A stretch of DNA of 11,720 nucleotides from the NCBI GenBank assembly GCA_023416895.1, contig JAEZGQ010000009.1, positions 1 to 11,720 of the forward strand, written 5' to 3'. Below the pieces are notes generated by a model. It had not been told where the DNA came from. It searched no databases and worked only from the letters and a program-made list of their open reading frames with translations. Positions 1 through 6,083 of the stretch are shown piece after piece. The stretch's first letter is position 1, and each line of letters opens with the position of its first letter. Source of the DNA: Bacillota bacterium (GTDB taxonomy: Bacteria > Bacillota > Clostridia > Christensenellales > CAG-138). The position numbers and the translations under genes were made by a program.

Positions 1-323
1 AGAACCTCCGCACCGTAACCCCGCCTGCGGAACATCGGCGCTGTTTCAAGTGCCTCGATATAATAAAAATCCATCACAGCATTAAGCCGCAAGGCGCTGA
101 CCCAAACGCCATCCTTAACCAAAACACAATAGGTGTTTTCCGCGTTCACAAAAAAATCGTTTCGAAGATATTCTGCAAAACCGGCCTCTACTTTTTTAAG
201 TCCATCGTTTTCATCTTTGCAATCGGGATAGAAATAAGCGATGTTCTCCCGGTTGCTTTCCGCGTATATGCCCATTAGCTTGGGCATATCCTCATCCGAT
301 ATTTTCTTTAATTTTAGAAACAT
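1..323 (-). CDS. GNAT-family N-acetyltransferase, partial
   Basis: Only the first 107 codons are in the window; the gene runs off the left edge. The reading begins MFLKLKKISDEDMPKLMGIY and its last residues, ETAPMFRRRGYGAEVL, resemble the acetyl-CoA pyrophosphate-binding motif of GNAT enzymes (R/Q-x-x-G-x-G/A), preceded by the usual beta strand (DFYYIEALETAP). GNAT enzymes transfer an acetyl group from acetyl-CoA to an amine; the substrate cannot be told from this half. The ATG at 323 is chosen because a run of seven G (minus strand, 330-336) sits six bases upstream and can act as a Shine-Dalgarno sequence. It lies downstream of the AraC-GGDEF gene but is separated from it by a terminator, so it is probably a separate unit. 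I see no convincing promoter for it. The family call is fairly safe; the substrate is unknown. Confidence 0.75.
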   Translation of the reverse strand, partial: MFLKLKKISDEDMPKLMGIYAESNRENIAYFYPDCKDENDGLKKVEAGFAEYLRNDFFVNAENTYCVLVKDGVWVSALRLNAVMDFYYIEALETAPMFRRRGYGAEV

Positions 324-379
324 ATGCGACCCCCCCATACTGTTCGCATTGTGCCGTTTCACTCCCCCCCAGCATATCA

Positions 380-420
380 AAACAAAAAGCGCGCCGCAAC
401 GGTTTCCCGCGCGGTGCGCT
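380..420 (-). terminator. Rho-independent terminator after the AraC-GGDEF gene
   Basis: On the minus strand AGCGCACCGC (420-411) pairs with GCGGCGCGCT (397-388) over ten base pairs with one G-T wobble. The loop is 13 nt, and TTTTTGTTTTG (388-380 and just beyond) follows the stem. It lies 50 bp past the stop codon of the AraC-GGDEF gene and before the acetyltransferase start. Confidence 0.75.
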
Positions 421-469
421 TGCACGGCGTTTCTGGCAAATTACAAGCGAACTCGCATTGGTGATGTCG

Positions 470-1270
470 TTACGCTTTGCTTTGTACAATCACGTTGTGA
501 AGCTTGCCGAACAATTCGTTGTAGCGCAGCGTGTCTTCGGGTATGGTGGTGACGGCGCTCCACAGGGTAAGAGGGATATTCCGTTCCTCACATTGAAAAG
601 GTTTTCCGTTTTGCGAGATCACCTGCTCGGCAAGCCGTTCAACAGCAGCCAAGTCCGTAAGCCCCGTCGCCAATGCGAACTCGTCGCCACCTATGCGCAG
701 CACGAGCATGTCCTCAGCCGCTGCCGCGTCGATTCGTGAAAACGCTTCAAGGATGGCCATATCGCCTGCCTGCCGGGAAATTTCGTTGATGGGATCCATC
801 CCCCTGATGTCGAAACAGATCACATAGGAGCCCCTTCTCTGTTTTAAAAAATCGTACGCGTCGGATAGATCGACCCTTTTTCTTGCCATCTCTAAATCAT
901 CCCCTTTTGTATAGGTAAAGTTGTGCTTGGGATAGATGCCCGAAAACCGCCACTTCTCCTTAAAGCGGGAAGGCGTAATTCTCCACACCTTGAAGAATGC
1001 CCTGCAAAAAACCTCCGGAGAGTTGTACTGGTATTTGATTGCAATTTCGGTGATGCTTTGTTCGGATTTGAGAATGTCAGCCGCCGCTTGCGTGATGCGC
1101 CTTTTTGTAATGTAATCCTTGATGCTGCAATGCAGCGCATAGCGAAAGAGTTTTTCGAGCATTGACAGCGAAACGAAGCAACATGCGGCAATCTTCTCGC
1201 GCGCAATGGGCTCGGTCAGGTTGCCCTCGATATAATCGAGGGCCGTTGTCAACGCCTCAAAATTCCTCAC
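470..1270 (-). CDS. AraC-type DNA-binding domain fused to a GGDEF domain
   Basis: A 266-residue protein. Residues about 5-105 form an AraC/XylS-type double helix-turn-helix: a first HTH around 20-45, and a second, strongly typical one around 70-103 (ITEIAIKYQYNSPEVFCRAF then ITPSRFKE). Residues about 145-266 form a GGDEF domain with an intact GGDEF signature at 194-198 (RIGGDEFAL). Asp154 lies at the metal-binding position; Asn162 and Asp170 lie near guanine-contact positions. The loop between them is one residue shorter than in typical cyclases and lacks the usual Gly-His, the RxxD inhibitory site is absent, and the late SIGI-like strand reads LWSAVT. Active GGDEF domains make cyclic di-GMP from two GTP, but the changes leave open a GTP-binding sensor role. 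GTG at 1270 is preferred because AAGGGG lies eight bases upstream. A GTG at 1279 is in frame but almost touches that site. Targets are unknown; it has its own promoter and terminator. Confidence 0.85.
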   Translation of the reverse strand: MRNFEALTTALDYIEGNLTEPIAREKIAACCFVSLSMLEKLFRYALHCSIKDYITKRRITQAAADILKSEQSITEIAIKYQYNSPEVFCRAFFKVWRITPSRFKEKWRFSGIYPKHNFTYTKGDDLEMARKRVDLSDAYDFLKQRRGSYVICFDIRGMDPINEISRQAGDMAILEAFSRIDAAAAEDMLVLRIGGDEFALATGLTDLAAVERLAEQVISQNGKPFQCEERNIPLTLWSAVTTIPEDTLRYNELFGKLHNVIVQSKA

Positions 1271-1313
1271 GTTGGCCACCCCTTTTTCTGCTCACCGTCG
1301 GTACCGTAATGCA

Positions 1314-1322
1314 AGTATAGCA
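1314..1322 (-). promoter_or_regulatory. Extended -10 promoter for the AraC-GGDEF gene
   Basis: The minus strand reads TGCTATACT (1322-1314), an extended -10 element (TG-n-TATACT), about 40 bp upstream of the coding start. No good -35 hexamer is visible at 16-18 bp, which is common for extended -10 promoters. Confidence 0.5.
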
Positions 1323-1354
1323 AACAAAGCACTTTGATTTCTTGATGTTTTGAG

Positions 1355-1383
1355 CAAAAAAGCGCGGATTCCCGCGCTTTTTC
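1355..1383 (-). terminator. Rho-independent terminator after prs
   Basis: GCGCGG (1362-1367) pairs with CCGCGC (1372-1377) around an ATTC loop, and flanking A and T runs extend the stem. On the minus strand the hairpin is followed by TTTTTT, 31 bp past the prs stop codon. The plus strand also has a T-rich tail, so the structure could work both ways, but only prs reads into it. Confidence 0.8.
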
Positions 1384-1413
1384 TTCTTTAGGTATGTTTT
1401 TATGTCTTTTCGC

Positions 1414-2439
1414 TTACTTCTTCCCCAAATCGCTCAGCGACATCTGGCGCGCGAAGCTCATTTCGAGCATGCGCGAGGAAGGATTGGCGAAGATGTTGCT
1501 CATGGGTCTGCGGTCGTGGATGTTGCGCACGGCCTCGGCGAACATGGGTGCAGCGGAAATGATGTGAATCTTTTCGGAGTTCGTGGCAGCGGGGCACGCT
1601 ACCGTATCGGTGGAAACAAGAAGCTTGATGGGGCTATTTTCAATGCGCTTCACGGCAGCCTCATTCAAAACAACATGGGAGAGGAACGCGTAAATGTCTT
1701 TCGCGCCCTTATCCTTCAAACCGTGGGAAACATCCACAAGCGTGTTGCCGGAAATGGTGAAATCGTCGAGCACGATGCAGTTTTTGCCCTTTACGTCGCC
1801 GATGATTTCAAGCACTTTCGCGTTTTCGTCGTGTGCGACGCGCATTTTGTCGCCGATGGCGACTGCGCAGCCGAGTTCGTCGGCCATTGCGCGGGCGCGC
1901 TTGGCGCTGCCTGCATCGGGCGAAACCACAACCAGGTTATCGTCCACAATGCGAAGCTTGTACGCGTATGCCGCGAGAAGCGCCTGTGCATACAGATGAT
2001 CTACGGGTTTTTTGAAGAAGCCCTGCACCTGCGCAGCATGAAGATCCATGGTGATGACGCGGTCGGCACCCGCAAGTTCCAAGCATTCCGCGCATACGCG
2101 CGCACGGATGGAAACGCGAGGTTCATCCTTCTTGTCGCCTTTGGCGTAACTGAAGTAAGGAAGAATGGCCGTTACGGAGTTGGCGCTGGCGCGCTTGAAC
2201 GCATCCATGAAGAACAAAAGCTCCATGAATTCGTTGTTGGGGTTGAGACCAATGGTCTGGACAAAATAAACATCCTTGTCTCGGATGCTCTCGTTGATTC
2301 GGACAAAAGTGTTGCCTTCGGAAAAGGTGATGGTTTCGCAATCGCCAAGCGGACTGCCAAGATACTCGCACATTTTATGCGCAAAGGTTTTACTTGCGCT
2401 TCCCGCGAAAATTCTAACGATGCCGTCGCCCGAACCCAT
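1414..2439 (-). CDS. prs: Ribose-phosphate pyrophosphokinase (PRPP synthetase), variant PRPP loop
   Basis: A 341-residue cytoplasmic enzyme that transfers diphosphate from ATP to ribose 5-phosphate. The PRPP made feeds purine, pyrimidine, histidine, tryptophan and NAD synthesis. Family landmarks appear in order: FAGSAS at 11-16, NNEFMELLFFMDAFKRASA at 68-86, PYFSYAKGDKK at 94-104, the metal-binding ITMDLHAAQVQGFF at 129-142, VVSPDAGSAKRAR at 171-183, the flexible-loop Lys198 and Arg200, and the ribose-phosphate loop VLDDFTISGNT at 223-233. Length is slightly above the usual 310-330 because of a short C-terminal extension. The ribose-phosphate loop departs from the classical DDIIDTAGT form: Asp225-Asp226 are kept but the second half reads TISGNT. 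The ATG at 2439 follows a GAGGGGG Shine-Dalgarno sequence ten bases upstream. The gene has its own good promoter and terminator, so it is probably a single-gene unit even though the PHP gene precedes it in the same direction. Confidence 0.93.
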   Translation of the reverse strand: MGSGDGIVRIFAGSASKTFAHKMCEYLGSPLGDCETITFSEGNTFVRINESIRDKDVYFVQTIGLNPNNEFMELLFFMDAFKRASANSVTAILPYFSYAKGDKKDEPRVSIRARVCAECLELAGADRVITMDLHAAQVQGFFKKPVDHLYAQALLAAYAYKLRIVDDNLVVVSPDAGSAKRARAMADELGCAVAIGDKMRVAHDENAKVLEIIGDVKGKNCIVLDDFTISGNTLVDVSHGLKDKGAKDIYAFLSHVVLNEAAVKRIENSPIKLLVSTDTVACPAATNSEKIHIISAAPMFAEAVRNIHDRRPMSNIFANPSSRMLEMSFARQMSLSDLGKK

Positions 2440-2481
2440 AGAAGAAGTTCCCCCTCATATGCTGTTGTTCTGCCAGAACAC

Positions 2482-2510
2482 ATTATAACAAAGGCTTTGC
2501 GCAAAGGCAA
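2482..2510 (-). promoter_or_regulatory. Vegetative-type promoter of prs
   Basis: On the minus strand TTGCCT (2510-2505) and a perfect TATAAT (2487-2482) are separated by 17 bp. The pair lies in the 125-bp gap between the PHP gene and prs, so the expected transcript start is near 2475, about 36 bp before the ATG. The rest of the gap holds no gene. Confidence 0.75.
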
Positions 2511-2564
2511 CCGCAACGGACACGTAGTTGCAGGAAAAACTGCAAAATATATCAAATTACGCGA

Positions 2565-3398
2565 TTATTGCCGCGACGAAAGATATCGCGCGACCAAAAG
2601 CTCATAGGTTTGCCTAAGCTCCGGCACATTGCGCCATGTGGAGCCGAGTTGCGCATTCTTGCGGTTTGCGCCATGATGGTCGCTGCCGCAGGTAACAAAA
2701 AGCCCGTGCTGTTTGGCAAGCGATACAAAAAGCGCGATCTCGCCATCGGTCGAAAGCGGGTAGTGCGCCTCGATGCCGTCGAGCCCGTAGCCGCAAAGCT
2801 CCCTTACCATGGCGTGTATGTCGGCCTTGAGTTTTTTTGGATGCGCGAGCACCGCAAGCCCGCCCGCCTCGTGGATGATTTCGATCACGCGCTTTGGCAT
2901 GGGACGAACGCTTTCTACATACCCTGCGCCGCCGCGCTTCAAATATAGGTCAAAGGCGTTCCTCACGGTATCCGCGTAGCCCGCAAGCATAAGCGCGCGC
3001 GCAAAGTGGAGCCGCGTGTCGTTGCCCTTGCTGTGCTCCAGATACGGCGTTACATGAAGCCCCGCCGCCTCAAGCTTTTTTATAATTTCTCCGTTTCTTA
3101 TCACGCGCCGCTCTGAGGCTTCCGCTTCATGCGCAGCGATGGACGGATGAAAAATATCGATGCCGTACCCCAGAATATGAAGCTCGGTTTCAAACTGCGC
3201 GTCGAACTCGATGGCGGGCAGCACATCGATGTGAAGTTCCTTCCCCGCCGCAACGGCCTCGCTCACACCCAACACCGTATCGTGGTCGGAAAGGGCAATG
3301 AGAGAAAGCCCCGCAGCCTTCGCGTTTTTTACAAGCTCATATGGGGAATCCGTTCCGTCGGAAAAGTACGAATGGGAATGTAAATCGTAAGGTTTCAT
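2565..3398 (-). CDS. PHP-domain metal-dependent phosphoesterase
   Basis: A 277-residue protein of the PHP (polymerase and histidinol phosphatase) superfamily, in the YciV/TrpH-like branch whose studied members hydrolyse 3',5'-nucleoside bisphosphates or trim short RNA 5' ends. The metal-ligand motifs are complete: DLHSHSYFSDGT (His7, His9, Asp14), SDHDT (Asp38, His39), Glu64 in LPAIEFDA, His74 in ELHILGY, His131 in TRLHFARAL, His186 in VLAHPKK, and GSDHHG (Asp240, His241). An insert of about 90 residues between His74 and His186 is normal for this branch. The ATG at 3398 is chosen because AAGGA lies six bases upstream and the family begins right at the first motif. An in-frame upstream start at 3566 would overlap ftsH and add 56 unrelated residues. 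The gene starts 76 bp after the ftsH stop with no obvious promoter, so it may be read through from ftsH past a hairpin. The exact substrate is inferred from the family only. Confidence 0.9.
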   Translation of the reverse strand: MKPYDLHSHSYFSDGTDSPYELVKNAKAAGLSLIALSDHDTVLGVSEAVAAGKELHIDVLPAIEFDAQFETELHILGYGIDIFHPSIAAHEAEASERRVIRNGEIIKKLEAAGLHVTPYLEHSKGNDTRLHFARALMLAGYADTVRNAFDLYLKRGGAGYVESVRPMPKRVIEIIHEAGGLAVLAHPKKLKADIHAMVRELCGYGLDGIEAHYPLSTDGEIALFVSLAKQHGLFVTCGSDHHGANRKNAQLGSTWRNVPELRQTYELLVARYLSSRQ

Positions 3399-3438
3399 AA
3401 AACTTCCTTGATTTAACGTAAGCGCCAAACAAACGGAT

Positions 3439-3462
3439 GCGGCCGGCGAAACCGCCGACCGC
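3439..3462 (-). terminator. Hairpin between ftsH and the PHP gene, possible weak terminator or attenuator
   Basis: GCGGTCGGCG and CGCCGGCCGC pair over ten base pairs (one G-T wobble) around a GTTT loop on the minus strand, 13 bp past the ftsH stop. The following bases (ATCCGTTTGTTTGG) are only modestly T-rich, so termination would be partial at best. It could instead protect the 3' end of ftsH mRNA. Confidence 0.45.
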
Positions 3463-3474
3463 AGTGATTTTGCT

Positions 3475-5478
3475 TTATTGCTCGCCGTTTTGCTGCTCCT
3501 CGCGTGCCTTGCGCTCGGCCTTGATGCGCTCACGCTCAAGCTTGTCGGCAGCTTCCACCTCGGCATCCGCGGTTTGCAGCACCTCGCGCCTGTTGGTATA
3601 GGAGGTGATGTTTACCTCCTCGTTCTTGAAGAGCTTGTCGAACTCGTCGCCGTCGATGCGCTCGTACTCGAGAAGCGCCGCAACTACGCGTTCCATCGCT
3701 TCGCGGTTTTCTTCAACCACGCGCTTGGCGCGGTCGAACTGCTCGGTGAGGATGCGCTTGACCTCCGCGTCTACACGCGAGGCGACCTGCTCGGAGTAGT
3801 TGCGCTGGTGCCCCCAGTCCTTGGCGATGAACACCTCCGTGTTGCCGCCTAAGAATACGGGGCCGATCTCGTCGCTCATGCCGAATTCAATTACCATCTT
3901 ACGGGCAAGGTCACTGGCACGCTGCAAATCGTTGTACGCGCCGGTGCAGATGTCGTCCAAGAACACAGTTTCGGCCACGCGGCCGCCGAGCATCATGGCG
4001 ATTTCGTCGAGGATCTTGCCGCGCGACATGTGGCTCACATCGTCCTCGGGCAGGGTCATGGTGTAGCCCGCCGCCCTGCCGCGCGGGATGATGGAAACCT
4101 CGTGCACGGGATCGCAATGCTTCATCATCTTGGCAACGATGGCATGGCCAGCCTCGTGGTACGCGGTGATCTTTTTATCTTCCGCGGTAATGACGCGGCT
4201 CTTTTTCTCGGGGCCGACCATCACGCGGGTGATGGCCTCCTCAAGCTCGATCATGCTGATTTTTTTCTTTTTGAAGCGTGCCGTGAGGATGGCGGCCTCG
4301 TTCAAAACGTTTTCAAGGTCAGCCCCGGTAAAGCCGGCGGTGCGTTTTGCAAGCACAGCAAGATCGACCTCGTCGGCAAAGGGCTTGCCCTTTGCGTGTA
4401 CGCGGAGAATCGCCTCGCGGCCCTTCACGTCCGGATAGTTTACGGTGATCTGCCTGTCGAAGCGGCCGGGCCTAAGAAGCGCCGGGTCGAGGATGTCCGG
4501 GCGGTTGGTGGCCGCAAGCACAATGATGCCTTCGTTGACCGCAAAGCCGTCCATTTCAACAAGAAGCTGGTTCAAGGTCTGCTCGCGCTCGTCGTGACCG
4601 CCACCCAAGCCTGCGCCGCGCTGGCGGCCGACTGCGTCGATCTCGTCGATGAAGATTACCGCAGGAGCGGTTTTCTTGGCGGTATTGAATAGGTCGCGTA
4701 CGCGGCTTGCGCCCACGCCCACGAACATTTCTACAAAGTCGGAACCGGAGATGGAGAAGAACGGCGCGTCCGCCTCGCCCGCAACGGCCTTGGCGAGAAG
4801 CGTTTTACCGGTGCCCGGAGGGCCTACAAGAAGCACGCCCTTGGGAATGCGCGCGCCCATTTCCGTGAAGCGGCGCGGGGAGCGCATGAATTCCACAACC
4901 TCGCGAAGCTCTTCTTTTTCCTCGTCGGCACCCGCAACGTCGTCAAAGGTGACTTTGTTGCGCATATCGACCTGCGTGCGTGCGCGGCTCTTGCCAAAGC
5001 TCATCATTTGCTTGCCGCCGCCTTGCGCCTGCATCATAAAATAGTAGAAAATGCCGAACGCGCCGAAAATGATCAAATACGGCAGAATTACTTCCCAGAA
5101 GGAGGGAGCGGGCGGCAGGCTGGTGGCCGAGGTAAAGCCGTAGTCAAGCGGCGTAATGTCGTCCACATTTTTGCCGAGCTTTTCGGCACGAATCGCGGCA
5201 ATGTCCTTACCGTACTGATCCACAGACGGTATGATCACATAAAAGTCGTACTTCTCGGGGAAGGACTTTTCCGCAATTTCGGTGTCGGTTCGAACGCCAA
5301 CAAGGGTCGTCTCCGTAATGTTGACGGCCTTTACCTTTTCCTCGCGCACAAGCGAAAGGAAATCGTTGTAGGAAAGCTCCTTTGCGCCGGCGTTGGCCGG
5401 TTCGAGCCCCGTAAGCAAATATATGATGACAGCCAAAATCGCAATGTAGATCAGCGGCGTTTTAAAATTCCGTTTCAA
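3475..5478 (-). CDS. ftsH: ATP-dependent zinc metalloprotease FtsH
   Basis: A 667-residue membrane-anchored AAA+ protease that extracts and degrades misfolded membrane proteins and short-lived regulators, working as a hexamer. Order of parts: a first membrane helix at about 8-24; an extracytoplasmic domain at 25-127; a second helix at about 128-150; Walker A GPPGTGKT at 219-226; pore loop around FVEMFVGVGASRVRDLF (248-264); Walker B VIFIDEID at 274-281; second region of homology with ATNRPDILDPALLRPGRFDR (323-342). The zinc site is HEAGH at 441-445 with third ligand Asp517 in GAYNDLQRAS. The last 50 residues are charged and probably disordered. The start is a TTG at 5478, preceded by GGGAGGA seven bases upstream; the encoded KRNFKTPLIYIAIL is a typical FtsH beginning. 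Upstream in-frame ATGs at 5568 and 5559 lack such a site. It is transcribed divergently from padR and has a predicted promoter at 5599-5627. Confidence 0.96.
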   Translation of the reverse strand: MKRNFKTPLIYIAILAVIIYLLTGLEPANAGAKELSYNDFLSLVREEKVKAVNITETTLVGVRTDTEIAEKSFPEKYDFYVIIPSVDQYGKDIAAIRAEKLGKNVDDITPLDYGFTSATSLPPAPSFWEVILPYLIIFGAFGIFYYFMMQAQGGGKQMMSFGKSRARTQVDMRNKVTFDDVAGADEEKEELREVVEFMRSPRRFTEMGARIPKGVLLVGPPGTGKTLLAKAVAGEADAPFFSISGSDFVEMFVGVGASRVRDLFNTAKKTAPAVIFIDEIDAVGRQRGAGLGGGHDEREQTLNQLLVEMDGFAVNEGIIVLAATNRPDILDPALLRPGRFDRQITVNYPDVKGREAILRVHAKGKPFADEVDLAVLAKRTAGFTGADLENVLNEAAILTARFKKKKISMIELEEAITRVMVGPEKKSRVITAEDKKITAYHEAGHAIVAKMMKHCDPVHEVSIIPRGRAAGYTMTLPEDDVSHMSRGKILDEIAMMLGGRVAETVFLDDICTGAYNDLQRASDLARKMVIEFGMSDEIGPVFLGGNTEVFIAKDWGHQRNYSEQVASRVDAEVKRILTEQFDRAKRVVEENREAMERVVAALLEYERIDGDEFDKLFKNEEVNITSYTNRREVLQTADAEVEAADKLERERIKAERKAREEQQNGEQ

Positions 5479-5598
5479 ACCGTGTCCTCCCGATTTGGGC
5501 GCAAACCGCCCTGCATATTCAACAAAAAGCTGCAAAAACCAAAAGCCGCGCCCGCGCATGGCGTGCACAAGCCCGATTCTTCACTTATTATCCTCACA

Positions 5599-5627
5599 AT
5601 ATTACCACATTATTTTTCACGATTCAA
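5599..5627 (-). promoter_or_regulatory. Predicted promoter of ftsH
   Basis: The minus strand reads TTGAAT (5627-5622), 17 bp, then TAATAT (5604-5599). The expected transcript start near 5592 leaves a leader of about 115 nt before the TTG start. The -35 hexamer falls inside the left copy of the 18-bp direct repeat. Confidence 0.6.
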
Positions 5628-5682
5628 ATCAATAATCCAAAGCGAAGGTGAAAAAAACGTGACCATTTTTGACGATTCAAAT
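5612..5682. repeat. Pair of 18-bp direct repeats in the ftsH/padR control region
   Basis: ATTTTTCACGATTCAAAT at 5612-5629 and ATTTTTGACGATTCAAAT at 5665-5682 match at 17 of 18 positions and start 53 bp apart, close to five helical turns. The right copy contains a small dyad, TTTGA-CGAT-TCAAA; the left copy has it with one mismatch. The left copy covers the ftsH -35 hexamer and the right copy lies just upstream of the padR -35, as paired operators would. Confidence 0.7.
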
Positions 5683-5690
5683 AATTTATG

Positions 5691-5720
5691 TTGACACTAC
5701 TGTGCGCCACACAGTATAAT
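5691..5720 (+). promoter_or_regulatory. Consensus promoter of the padR operon
   Basis: Perfect TTGACA at 5691-5696 and perfect TATAAT at 5715-5720, 18 bp apart. The expected transcript start near 5727 gives a very short leader ahead of the TTG start at 5743. A promoter this strong probably needs repression to be controlled, which fits the palindrome inside its spacer. Confidence 0.85.
5698..5716. promoter_or_regulatory. Palindromic operator within the padR promoter
   Basis: TACTGTG (5698-5704), a 5-bp spacer CGCCA, and CACAGTA (5710-5716) form a perfect inverted repeat with 7-bp arms. It fills the gap between -35 and -10 and covers the first two bases of the -10. PadR repressors usually bind such dyads at their own promoters, so autoregulation by the adjacent gene is the simplest reading. 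This is inference from position and symmetry. Confidence 0.7.
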
Positions 5721-5729
5721 TCATCTCAC

Positions 5730-5740
5730 AGGAGGTGATC
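5730..5740 (+). promoter_or_regulatory. Full-length Shine-Dalgarno sequence of padR
   Basis: AGGAGGTGATC complements the 3' end of 16S rRNA over eleven bases, and its GGAGG core ends seven bases before the TTG at 5743. This decides the non-ATG start. Confidence 0.85.
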
Positions 5741-5742
5741 TC

Positions 5743-6081
5743 TTGCACGAAACGGAAGACGTGCTGCTTTCCCTGGTAACGGAGCTTAGGCGCGGAACGC
5801 TTGTACTGTGCGTGCTAGGCTGTGCAAAGGAGCCCGCGTACGGCTACGCGCTGCAAAAGAAGCTCGCGGAGATCGGCGTGGAGGCGGAGGCAAATACCCT
5901 ATACCCGCTCTTGCGGCGGCTTGAAAAGCAAGGGCTTTTGAAAAGCTCGTGGGAGCTTTCGGAAGCCAAGCCGCGCAAATATTACGAACGCACGCCCGAG
6001 GGCACAGCGCTTTACAAAAGGCTCAAGGCATTTTGGGCGAATTTTTCTGAAAATGTAACAAAACTTTTAGCGGAGGATTGA
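5743..6081 (+). CDS. PadR-family transcriptional regulator
   Basis: A 112-residue winged helix-turn-helix repressor of the small PadR type (subfamily with a single C-terminal helix). The PadR signature is clear: LRRGTLVLCVLGCAKEPAYGYALQKKL (15-41), then the recognition helix and wing EANTLYPLLRRLEKQGLL (49-66) and KPRKYYERTPEG (76-87). The closing helix (88-110) is the dimerisation segment. It starts with TTG, supported by a perfect Shine-Dalgarno sequence. Its stop (6079-6081) lies two bases before the ATG of the next gene, so the two are co-transcribed. In Firmicutes such pairs encode a repressor and a membrane partner, often answering to cell-envelope stress or membrane-active compounds; the ligand here is unknown. 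Autorepression through the palindrome at 5698-5716 is likely. Confidence 0.93.
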   Translation: MHETEDVLLSLVTELRRGTLVLCVLGCAKEPAYGYALQKKLAEIGVEAEANTLYPLLRRLEKQGLLKSSWELSEAKPRKYYERTPEGTALYKRLKAFWANFSENVTKLLAED

Positions 6082-6083
6082 AC

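Noticed and set aside
2520..2550. TTGCAG-TTTTTC-CTGCAA hairpin after the PHP gene as a terminator
   Set aside because: The stem is only six base pairs and no T tract follows on the minus strand, so it does not meet the pattern of a Rho-independent terminator.
1402..2607. A 401-codon open frame on the plus strand opposite prs
   Set aside because: It mirrors the prs gene, has no recognisable domain, no ribosome binding site, and starts inside the prs 3' end. It is an antisense shadow of a GC-rich coding region.
3399..3566. Upstream start for the PHP gene giving a 333-residue protein
   Set aside because: The extra 56 residues overlap the end of ftsH and are low-complexity antisense-like sequence. 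AAGGA before the ATG at 3398 and the family's N-terminal motif fix the start.
4030..4692. A 220-codon open frame on the plus strand opposite ftsH
   Set aside because: The complementary strand is unambiguous FtsH with all motifs; the plus reading has no family features or translation signals.
5479..5568. Upstream ATG start for ftsH at 5568
   Set aside because: The extra 30 residues do not resemble the FtsH N-terminus. GGGAGGA directly precedes the TTG at 5478.
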